64,000 bases of DNA from Burkholderiaceae bacterium 16 (lineage in GTDB: Bacteria > Pseudomonadota > Gammaproteobacteria > Burkholderiales > Burkholderiaceae). Both the position numbers and the translations under genes were made by a program. This document shows positions 17,202-24,568 of this stretch, one piece after another; positions within the stretch are counted from its first letter, which is position 1, and the number at the start of each line of letters is the position of its first letter. A model generated the notes under the pieces. That model was given only the letters and a program-made list of their open reading frames with translations. It ran no database searches and was not told the DNA's origin. The DNA is taken from positions 1-64,000 of the forward strand of contig JYOD01000113.1 of assembly GCA_000955785.1 (NCBI GenBank), written 5' to 3'.

Positions 17202-18695
17202 ATGACGAAACGCCAGGCAAGACCCACGACCGAGCGCCGCAGCGCGCGCAGGGCGACATCCGAGCAAGCGGTGGAGCACGTCCCCCGCCGCGGCAAGCGC
17301 CGCGCCGGTGCGCAGCGCGAAGCGGACTTCGTGGTAATCGGCGCAGGCTCGGGCGGGGTGGCGGCAGCGCGGCGCGCGGCCTCGCACGGCGCGCGCGTGG
17401 TGCTGGTGGAGCGCGATGCCATCGGCGGCACCTGCATCAACCGCGGCTGCGTTCCCAAGAAAATGCTCTCGTATGGCGCCAGCCTGGCCGCCGTCCTGTC
17501 AGGCTGCCTGTCGCACACCGGCGGCAAGGAGGACTGGAGCGATGCCATCGTGCGTGTCAATGCGGAGATGGCGCGGCTGCACGTGGCCTATACGCACCGC
17601 CTACAGGAAGCTGGCGTGGAACTGCTGCGCGGCGATGCCACGGTGGTCACGCCGGACCAGGTCCAGGTGGGCGCGGAGGTCATCAGCGCGAAACGCATCC
17701 TGATCGCCACCGGCGCGCGGCCGCGTGCCTTGCCGGTGCCGGGCGGCGAACTCGCCTGCACCTCCGACGACATCTTCACCTGGCAAAGCCTGCCGGCTTC
17801 CCTGGTGGTGATCGGGGGCGGCTACGTGGCGGTGGAACAGGCTTCGATCCTGTCGCGCTACGGCGTCAAGGTGGAGATGCTGGTGCGCGGGGAACGCCTG
17901 CTGCCGCGCTTTGACCATGAAGTTGCCGAGGCACTGGCCGAGGCGCTCGCCGCCAAGGGCGTGCGGCTGCATTTCAATACCGAGGTAACGCTGCTGAACC
18001 AGGCCAACGGTGCCATCGATGTGTGCTACCGGCAGCATGGCGATGGCGGCAACGGTGGCAATGGCAACGCCGGCAACACCGGCAAGGACCGCATCCAGAC
18101 CGTGCGCGCGCAGGCAGCGCTGGCTGCCATCGGGCGCGACCCGCATTGGGACGGGCTCGGCCTGGAGGCGCTGGGCGTGCAGAAAGCCGAGCGGGGCGGC
18201 ATCCAGGTGGACCGGTCGTTCCGCACCAAGGTCCGCGCGATCCACGCCATCGGCGATGCCATCGACGGCCTGCACCTGACACCGGTGGCCAGCGCGCAGG
18301 GCCGCTGGCTGGCGGACCGCCTGTTCGGCCGCCGCGGCGACCGATCGGATTTCGACCTGGTGCCTACCGCGGTGTTCTGCGAGCCGGCCATCGGCAGCGT
18401 GGGCCTGACCGAGAAGGCCGCCATCGAGGAAGCCGGCAAGCCGGAGCGCATCCACACCGTGGTGCGCCGCTTCATCTCGCTGGAGAACCGCTTCGCCGGC
18501 AGCGAGCAGGCGTCCATGGTGAAGCTGGTGGTGAATACGCGCAGCGGCCGCGTGCTGGGCGCGCACATGATGGACAACGCCGCGCCGGAAGTCATGCAGG
18601 CGTTCGCCGTGGCGCTGCGGCTGGGGGTGAGGCTGTCGCACCTGCAGACCACGGTGCAGTTGCATCCGACCGTGGCCGAGGAGCTGTTCGGCTAA
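17202..18695 (+). CDS. gor: glutathione-reductase-like FAD/NAD(P) disulfide oxidoreductase
   Basis: 497 residues from ATG 17202 with AGGAGG five bases upstream. The FAD-binding motif VVIGAGSGGVAAARRAA starts near residue 44. The redox pair is Cys78/Cys83 in GGTCINRGCVPKK. The NAD(P) motif VVIGGGYVAVEQASIL, the second FAD motif (IHAIGDAID) and the C-terminal HPTVAEE catalytic His complete a group-I disulfide reductase, most like glutathione reductase. Two oddities: about 40 Arg/Ser-rich residues precede the usual N-terminus, and a Gly/Asn-rich low-complexity insert follows DVCYRQHG near residue 278. The substrate could be another low-molecular-weight disulfide. Confidence 0.87.
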   Translation: MTKRQARPTTERRSARRATSEQAVEHVPRRGKRRAGAQREADFVVIGAGSGGVAAARRAASHGARVVLVERDAIGGTCINRGCVPKKMLSYGASLAAVLSGCLSHTGGKEDWSDAIVRVNAEMARLHVAYTHRLQEAGVELLRGDATVVTPDQVQVGAEVISAKRILIATGARPRALPVPGGELACTSDDIFTWQSLPASLVVIGGGYVAVEQASILSRYGVKVEMLVRGERLLPRFDHEVAEALAEALAAKGVRLHFNTEVTLLNQANGAIDVCYRQHGDGGNGGNGNAGNTGKDRIQTVRAQAALAAIGRDPHWDGLGLEALGVQKAERGGIQVDRSFRTKVRAIHAIGDAIDGLHLTPVASAQGRWLADRLFGRRGDRSDFDLVPTAVFCEPAIGSVGLTEKAAIEEAGKPERIHTVVRRFISLENRFAGSEQASMVKLVVNTRSGRVLGAHMMDNAAPEVMQAFAVALRLGVRLSHLQTTVQLHPTVAEELFG

Positions 18696-18709
18696 GCGCC
18701 CCCCCGGAC

Positions 18710-19591
18710 TCAGGCCGGCGCGGCTCCCTGCGCCGGCTTGGCGCCATCGCACGGATCGGCCCGCTTGTGCGCGGGCACCAGCACCACGCGGTCGTAGGCG
18801 CCGATCTCGTGGCCGCTGGCCTGCTCCAGGTAGCCCACGCTGTAGATGCTGCCCGGCTCGGCGGCGAGCCAGCGCGGCGCGCCCACGTCGCGCCGCACAT
18901 GGCCGTTGCCGGCGATCAGCACCGCGCCGCGTTCGGCGTATTCGCGCATCGCGGCCGCCATCACCGCATCGCGCGCGGCCTGGGCATCGAGCATGCCTGG
19001 CAGCATGGCCTTGGGGAAATTGCCGCAATGGCCGCGGTCGAGCACCGCGGTCTGTTCCGTCACGATGTCTTGGGGCAAGGGCGCGGCAAGGCCGAGGCGC
19101 TTGCGCTCGGCTGCATCGAATACGCCATCGAGCCCGCCGCGCACGATGCGCGCCGCATCCGCCCGCGACAGGTTGGCCGCCACCAGCGGCAGGTCATAGC
19201 GCAAGGCCAGCGCCACCACCGGCGTGTAAAACTCCCACTGCCAGTTCTTGCCGCCCGCCTGCGCCACGACATACGCCGCGTCACCAGGGCGCTCGCGGCG
19301 GGCGCGGTCGATATCGGCCTGGCGCTCGCGGTCGAACTGCTCCATTGCGATGGCCGGGCGCCAGCCCGCTTCGAGCGCGCTCGACAAGGCAAGCAGGCGC
19401 CGCTTCTGGCCATCGGCATTGTCGTGGACCTCGCCCAGCAGCACGTAGGTTTTACCGGTGAACTGGTGCGCGACGTCGCCAGCCACGGCGGCCGGTGGCG
19501 TGCCCGCGCAACCGGCGAGCGCGGCAAGAAAAGCGGCGGCGAGCGCCACGCCGGCGGCGCGGGCAATGGCAAGGCGTGAACGAGTCTGCAT
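18710..19591 (-). CDS. ChaN-family lipoprotein (putative haem/iron-linked)
   Basis: 293 residues from ATG 19591. The N-terminal signal has lipobox LAGC with acylated Cys28. The mature protein shows ChaN-family features: YVLLGEVHDNADGQKRR, the AMEQFDR motif, GHCG, and near the C-terminus AGNGHVRRDVG. Campylobacter ChaN is an iron-regulated, haem-binding surface lipoprotein (family knowledge). It is the last gene of the Fur-box-headed operon with the TonB receptor, CobN-like, ExbB-like and DUF2149 genes, with a 67-base gap from DUF2149. The context strongly suggests a job in haem handling at the membrane. Confidence 0.87.
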   Translation of the reverse strand: MQTRSRLAIARAAGVALAAAFLAALAGCAGTPPAAVAGDVAHQFTGKTYVLLGEVHDNADGQKRRLLALSSALEAGWRPAIAMEQFDRERQADIDRARRERPGDAAYVVAQAGGKNWQWEFYTPVVALALRYDLPLVAANLSRADAARIVRGGLDGVFDAAERKRLGLAAPLPQDIVTEQTAVLDRGHCGNFPKAMLPGMLDAQAARDAVMAAAMREYAERGAVLIAGNGHVRRDVGAPRWLAAEPGSIYSVGYLEQASGHEIGAYDRVVLVPAHKRADPCDGAKPAQGAAPA

Positions 19592-19629
19592 GGCGGCGGT
19601 AATCCTGGTTTCTGCGGTTCTTTGCCTGT

Positions 19630-19652
19630 GGTCCGCGGGCATGCCGCGGACC
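19630..19652. repeat. hairpin between DUF2149 and chaN-type genes
   Basis: GGTCCGCGG and CCGCGGACC form a perfect 9-bp stem with loop GCATG. There is no T-run on either side, so it is more likely an mRNA processing or stability element than a terminator. Confidence 0.45.
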
Positions 19653-19658
19653 TGCCTA

Positions 19659-19979
19659 TTATTGCCCAGTTGCCGCTTCCGGCACATAGACCATCGAGCC
19701 GTTGTTCAGCCGATAGGCAACGCCGGCCTTGGTGCCATCCCCGCTGCCGACTTGTCCGCTCGCCTGGTAGCGCACGACCTTCTCGCCCTGTTTTGAGACG
19801 ATCTCCATATTCGGCTTGCCGGGATTGGTGATGACGGTGACGTCCGCATGCGTGAACGGGTTCATCGGGTTCTGCGCGATCGCCACCAGCAATGCGGCGA
19901 TCACCACCAGGAACACGTCGATCAGGTTGACCACCGACAGGATGGGATCGTCGGCTTCGCTTTCTTCCAGGAACTTCAT
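19659..19979 (-). CDS. DUF2149 protein, ExbD-like single-TM subunit
   Basis: 106 residues from ATG 19979, with GGAGG six bases upstream. Its start overlaps the stop of the ExbB-like gene (ATGA), so the two are made together. It has one N-terminal helix (about residues 16-36) with an aspartate inside it (Asp21 in VNLIDVFLVVIAALL). This is the same position and context as the proton-carrying Asp of ExbD/TolR/MotB, followed by a periplasmic domain of about 70 residues. Proteins of this family occur with CobN-like proteins. With its partner it probably forms a proton-driven motor serving the CobN-like protein encoded just upstream. Confidence 0.85.
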   Translation of the reverse strand: MKFLEESEADDPILSVVNLIDVFLVVIAALLVAIAQNPMNPFTHADVTVITNPGKPNMEIVSKQGEKVVRYQASGQVGSGDGTKAGVAYRLNNGSMVYVPEAATGQ

Positions 19980-20485
19980 GCGTCGACCTCCCACTGCGGC
20001 TGGTGCTTGCCCAGCCACACCAGTTCCTCGGCCAGCCAGCGGCGCCGCACATTGACCACCCAGAACGTGATGCTGGCGGCGATCAGCGCGAGGATCACGG
20101 CAGAGAAGGCGATGGTGAGGTTCTCGCCCACGTTGGCGAGGTTGCCGCCCGACAAGCCTTTCAACGCCGGCCCCATCGGGATCATGGTGGCCACAAGCCC
20201 CAGCATGGGCGCCACGCGCGTGGCGATGCGCGGCCACTCCAGCAACCGGTGCGCGGTCACGTCGAGCGTGTCCGGGTCCTTCACGCGATGGCGCAGCGCA
20301 TACGCCACCAGCACGTAGCCGCGACCGGTGTCGATCGCGTTGCGGCGGCGCTGCCAGCCTTGCATGGCGAACTCGCCGAGCGCCCAGAAGGCGTAGAGGA
20401 AGAGCAGCCCGATCAGGGCAAGCGTCGGGTACAGGAACAACTGGCCGACGTCATACATCAGGGTTTCGAGCAGGGTAGGGGTCAT
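19976..20485 (-). CDS. MotA/TolQ/ExbB-like proton channel protein
   Basis: 169 residues, short for ExbB but with the essential core. TM1 is at about residues 17-37, a cytoplasmic stretch follows, then TM2 and TM3 cover the signature PMLGLVATMIPMGPALKGLSGGNLANVGENLTIAFSAVILALIAASITF. The TM2 GLxxTMxPMGPAL pattern is typical of the family. It lies between the CobN-like gene (6-base gap) and the DUF2149 gene (4-base overlap), so the three products are very likely one complex. It is not adjacent to a tonB gene, so it may drive the CobN-like protein rather than TonB. Confidence 0.88.
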   Translation of the reverse strand: MTPTLLETLMYDVGQLFLYPTLALIGLLFLYAFWALGEFAMQGWQRRRNAIDTGRGYVLVAYALRHRVKDPDTLDVTAHRLLEWPRIATRVAPMLGLVATMIPMGPALKGLSGGNLANVGENLTIAFSAVILALIAASITFWVVNVRRRWLAEELVWLGKHQPQWEVDA

Positions 20486-20491
20486 GATGCC

Positions 20492-23400
20492 TCAGTGGGT
20501 TTTTGTTGGCTTCTGGAAGAGTAACGCGGCACTGGCGCGCCGCCGCGCGCTGAGGGCGCCGCCGAGCACGGCCCCGGCCAGCGCGATGCCTGCGGCGAGC
20601 CACGACAGCACAGGCACGAGCGCCGCGGCGGGCGGCTTGCGCTCCACCAGCTGCATGCCTTGCACGGGTACGGATTGCGATGGCGGTGCGGGCTTTGGCG
20701 CGGGCTGCGGCCGCGTTTTCGCTTCGGCCCGCGACGGCTGCGGGGCAGCCTGCGCAGCCGCGGCCTTCGGCGCGCCCGCCGGCGCCGCCGCGGGTGCTTG
20801 CGTGCCATAGCCCGCCGCGCCGGGGGCCGTGGCCTGCTGTTGCACGTAGCGGTTGAAGCTGCGGTTGTCGCTGCGGATATCGTGCCGCTGCGAGAGCGTC
20901 TGCCATCGGTCGGCCAGCGTCTTGAGCATTTCGGGATCGGCTTTCCAGTAGCCCTTGCGCGCGGCTTCCAGCATGCGCTCGATCACCTGGGCCTGGGCCT
21001 GCGGCGCATGCTTCTCGAACCACTCATCAAGGCCGAGCTTGTGCTTGTCCTTGACGTAGACCTCGGCGAACTCGGTCCACTGGTCGTCGCGCACGATCTC
21101 CGGCGCGACCGCGGTCCAGCCCCAGAAGTTGTTGACGGTGTCGAGCATGTTGAGCGCGCCGCTATAGCCTTCGGCCTTCATGCCTTCGATCCAGCCCGGA
21201 TGGAAATAACGCGTGCGCAGTTCGGTGGCAAGGAAGGAAGCCGCCGTTTCCGTGCGCGCACTGTTCGCATCGCGCAAATTGGAGATCAGCAGCTCCGGCG
21301 CCTTGCCCGTCAGGTGGCGCACGGCCAGGCCGATGCCGCCGAGATACTGGAAGGGATCGTCGGTGGTCAGCATGCCATACAGGTTGGAGCTGCGCGCCAG
21401 CAGCGCGCCTTCCACGCCCCTGAGGTTCTCCGCATAGAGGTTGAGCTGCGGCAGCTTCTCGCCCCAGGTTTTTTCGTCGGGCCCGTAGCCGTACTGCATG
21501 CGCGAGAGATAGAGATTGGCGAGCTTGGCGTCCGCTTGCTTGCCGCTGCCGAAGCTGTCGCTGGCGAGCGTAGCGTCGTTGAGACCGGTGCCATAGTTGC
21601 CCGACTCGCTGGCAAAGATGCGCGTCAGCGTCAGCGACTCGATGCGCTCGGGATTCATCTCCAGGGCCTTGAGTTGCGCCAGGCGCTCGCGCACCGCGCG
21701 CGTGCTCGCGGCCACCGCGTTGTCGGGCTCGGGTTGCGCGGCGGCCAGCTTGACGGCTTCGGCCAGCCACTTGATCAGGTTGGGAAAGTGATCGCGGTAC
21801 AGGCCGGTGGCGGACAGCACCACGTCCACGCGCGGACGCTTGAGCTCCGCGGCGGGAATCGCTTCCACGCCGACCACGCCGCCACCGCCGTCCCATTTCG
21901 GGCGGATGCCCATGGCCGCCAGCGCCTGCGCTTCGAGCATGCCCTGATGGCGCATGGTCTCCACGCTCCACAACGAGAAGGCCAGCTTGGCGGGCCACTT
22001 GCCGTGACGCTTGCGCCAGTCGGCAATCATGGCTTCCGCCGCTGCTTGTCCGGCCTGCCATGCTTCCCGGCTGGGCACCTTGGAAGGATCGAAGCCATAC
22101 AGGTTGCGTCCGGTCGGCAGCGCATCGGGATTGCGCACCGGATCGCCGCCGGTGCCGGCCAGCACGTAGCGGCCCGCCAGCGCGGTGAGAATGGCTTGGC
22201 TCTCCGGCGCGGCATCGAGGCTGGCGTAGAGCGTGCGTGCGCGCTGCATGTCTTCACGCTGCCTGGCGTCGGAAAGGCCCGTCAGCGGCGCGCCGTCGAT
22301 AACGTAGCGGCGCAGCATGGCGTAGGGTTCCGACTGCGCGAGCTGCGTGTAGTCGAGCGCGAACAGTTCCTCTGGCTCGTCGGGAAACATGCGCTTGAGC
22401 CAGGACTGGCCAAGCATGGCCATCACCGTGTACAACCGCAGCCCGGGATCCTGCGACTGGCCGAACGTGTGCAGGCCGTAAGGCTGCAACGCGCCCGCGA
22501 GTTCGTGCAGGTGCGTGTGCAACGCATCCAGGTACGCCGCTAACTGCGCGCTCGCACGCGCCTGCGGCCAGCCCATGTCGTCGAACAGATGCATGCGCGC
22601 GCTGCGCTTGAGGATGTCCTCGCGCAGCGTGTCCTTCACCGCGCCGTCGTCCTGCTGCAGGTAGTTGTGCAACTGATCATGCAGCGCCGACAAATCGGTG
22701 TGCAGGCCGGCCGGCTTGAACGGCGGCGTCTGGTGGCTGACGATGGTGGCACGGCCCCGGCGCTTGGCCTGCAACGCCTCGCCGACGTCGTCGACGATGT
22801 AGGGATAGATCACCGGCACGCTGCCGAGCACCATGTAGGGCTGGTCGGTCACGGACAGGCCGCGCTCCTTGCCCGGCGTCCATTCCTGCGTCCCGTGGGT
22901 GCCGTAGTGCACCAGCGCCTCGCGCCCTTCGCGCGCCCACAGGTAGGCGGCCATGTAGAAATGGTTGAGCGGCGTCTTGGTGGAGTGATAGAGGGCTTTC
23001 TCGGCGGCTTCGTCGCGCTCGCCGCGTGGCGGCACCGGCATCAGCGCCACGTTGCCGAGCTGCAGGCGCGGGATGGCGAAGCCGGCCACGCCGTTGCGCC
23101 TGATCGCCATCGACGAGGCTTCGGGCTCGCCCCAGCGCGCGCTGACCTCGGCGCGGAACGCGGCAGGCTGCGCGTCGTACCAGCGGCGGTATTGCGCCAT
23201 CGGCATCCACGCGGCGCGGTCCGCATCGAGCAGCGCGCCGAGCTGGTCTTCGCGGTAGAAGGGCGCGAGCAACGCGCCAAGATCGCGCTGCAGCGCGAGT
23301 TCGTCGGCGGCCTCGGTGCGGTAGCCCGCGGCATACAGCGCGGCCAGGGTGGAAGACAGGCTGCGCGGCACGTTGAGGAAGGATGCCGACAGGTTCTTTT

Positions 23401-24547
23401 CGCCAGCGGGATAGTTGTAGAACAGGATCGCCACGCGCTTCATGGCATTGGGCGTGCGCTGCAGACGTGTGAGCGCCAGCGCCTTGTCGGCCACGGCATC
23501 GAGCTGCGCCGGCAGGCTGACGATGCTGCCGTCCTTGTGCGAAGTGGCGGCGGCCAGCATGGGATCGCTGGCGCCGGCCAGTTCGGGCTGCACCAGGTAG
23601 AAGGGCGTATCGGTGAGGCTGATGCCGTGCGGATCGCGCTTCCAGTCCTGCGCGTCGCCCTTGCGGTAAGGCATGACCTGCAGCACGGGGATGCCTAGCG
23701 TTTCAAACTCCGCCTTGCGGCCCGCCGCGTTGAGCATGATCTGGCCGTTGACCAGCACATCGACAATGCGCTTGCCGCCCGGCGCGGCCATGCGCAGCAC
23801 GCCGTCCGCATCCATGACCGGGCTGTAGAAGACCAGCGCGCGCGCGCCGCGTGCTTCGATGCGTGCGATCAGGTCGTCGATAAAGGCGCTGTCCAGGCCG
23901 GAGACATAGGCCTGGTGGATGGCGACGCCGATCACGGGCGTGCCAGCGTGGCCGGATGCGCTGAGCGCCTCGTCCGGCGATTCGGTCACCACGCTGGCCA
24001 GGCGCGGATGGTAGTAAGCGGCTTTTGGAAACACCACCGGCGCGGGAATCGCGCTGTCCGCGCGCAGCTTGAACTGCTGCGCGGCCAGCGTGCGCATCAT
24101 GGCGTCGAAGTTGGCGCGGCCACCGTTGACATAGTACGCATGCAGCTTCGCACCCAGCGCATCGTCGAGGCCGTGCGCCTCGAAGCGGTCGGTGGCGATC
24201 AGCAGGCGCGGCGCGCGCGCATTGGTCCATTGCGGCCCCAGCTTCGCCAGCATCTCGGCGACGATGTGATCGCGCGGCGCATCGAGGATCAGCAATCCCG
24301 CGCCGTCAATGAATGGCGCCACATCCTGCGCGCTCATGCGTTCGAGATAGCGCGCATCGAGCGTCATGCCGTGCGCGCGCGCCATCGCCTGCAGCGGCTC
24401 GAACTTGCCCGCCGGCACCGGCGAGGTAGTCAGCACTGCAATCTTCGGCGCGGCCCGCGCCTGCTGCATGCCGAGAGCCAGAAGGGCAAGCCACAGCAGG
24501 CACAGCGCGCGGATCAGCCGCATCCTGGTATTGTTTTGTGGGGACAT
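20492..24547 (-). CDS. cobN: CobN-family chelatase-like protein, exported and membrane-anchored (HmuS-like)
   Basis: 1351 residues (or 1343 from ATG 24523), the size of CobN/BchH large chelatase subunits. The family core motif LVHYGTHGTQEWTPGKERGL is near residues 543-562, with further CobN blocks (KWDGGGGVVGVEAIPAAELKRPRVDV; DPFQYLGGIGLAVRHLTG). Unlike cytosolic CobN it begins with a Sec signal peptide (LIRALCLLWLALLALGMQQARA) and ends with an Ala/Pro/Lys linker and a single TM helix plus basic tail (VLSWLAAGIALAGAVLGG). It should therefore sit in the periplasm, anchored to the inner membrane. It lacks CobS/CobT neighbours and is coupled to ExbB-like and DUF2149 genes behind a TonB receptor. 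Bacteroidota HmuS has this context. I infer metal removal from or insertion into haem-like tetrapyrroles rather than B12 synthesis. Confidence 0.88.
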   Translation of the reverse strand: MSPQNNTRMRLIRALCLLWLALLALGMQQARAAPKIAVLTTSPVPAGKFEPLQAMARAHGMTLDARYLERMSAQDVAPFIDGAGLLILDAPRDHIVAEMLAKLGPQWTNARAPRLLIATDRFEAHGLDDALGAKLHAYYVNGGRANFDAMMRTLAAQQFKLRADSAIPAPVVFPKAAYYHPRLASVVTESPDEALSASGHAGTPVIGVAIHQAYVSGLDSAFIDDLIARIEARGARALVFYSPVMDADGVLRMAAPGGKRIVDVLVNGQIMLNAAGRKAEFETLGIPVLQVMPYRKGDAQDWKRDPHGISLTDTPFYLVQPELAGASDPMLAAATSHKDGSIVSLPAQLDAVADKALALTRLQRTPNAMKRVAILFYNYPAGEKNLSASFLNVPRSLSSTLAALYAAGYRTEAADELALQRDLGALLAPFYREDQLGALLDADRAAWMPMAQYRRWYDAQPAAFRAEVSARWGEPEASSMAIRRNGVAGFAIPRLQLGNVALMPVPPRGERDEAAEKALYHSTKTPLNHFYMAAYLWAREGREALVHYGTHGTQEWTPGKERGLSVTDQPYMVLGSVPVIYPYIVDDVGEALQAKRRGRATIVSHQTPPFKPAGLHTDLSALHDQLHNYLQQDDGAVKDTLREDILKRSARMHLFDDMGWPQARASAQLAAYLDALHTHLHELAGALQPYGLHTFGQSQDPGLRLYTVMAMLGQSWLKRMFPDEPEELFALDYTQLAQSEPYAMLRRYVIDGAPLTGLSDARQREDMQRARTLYASLDAAPESQAILTALAGRYVLAGTGGDPVRNPDALPTGRNLYGFDPSKVPSREAWQAGQAAAEAMIADWRKRHGKWPAKLAFSLWSVETMRHQGMLEAQALAAMGIRPKWDGGGGVVGVEAIPAAELKRPRVDVVLSATGLYRDHFPNLIKWLAEAVKLAAAQPEPDNAVAASTRAVRERLAQLKALEMNPERIESLTLTRIFASESGNYGTGLNDATLASDSFGSGKQADAKLANLYLSRMQYGYGPDEKTWGEKLPQLNLYAENLRGVEGALLARSSNLYGMLTTDDPFQYLGGIGLAVRHLTGKAPELLISNLRDANSARTETAASFLATELRTRYFHPGWIEGMKAEGYSGALNMLDTVNNFWGWTAVAPEIVRDDQWTEFAEVYVKDKHKLGLDEWFEKHAPQAQAQVIERMLEAARKGYWKADPEMLKTLADRWQTLSQRHDIRSDNRSFNRYVQQQATAPGAAGYGTQAPAAAPAGAPKAAAAQAAPQPSRAEAKTRPQPAPKPAPPSQSVPVQGMQLVERKPPAAALVPVLSWLAAGIALAGAVLGGALSARRRASAALLFQKPTKTH

Positions 24548-24568
24548 GTCGGGTGGAATCGCCTCAGG

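Noticed and set aside
20492-24547. Assignment of the CobN-like gene to cobalamin biosynthesis
   Set aside because: Signal peptide, membrane anchor, Fur control, TonB receptor and ExbB-like neighbours, and absence of any cob/cbi gene argue against it.
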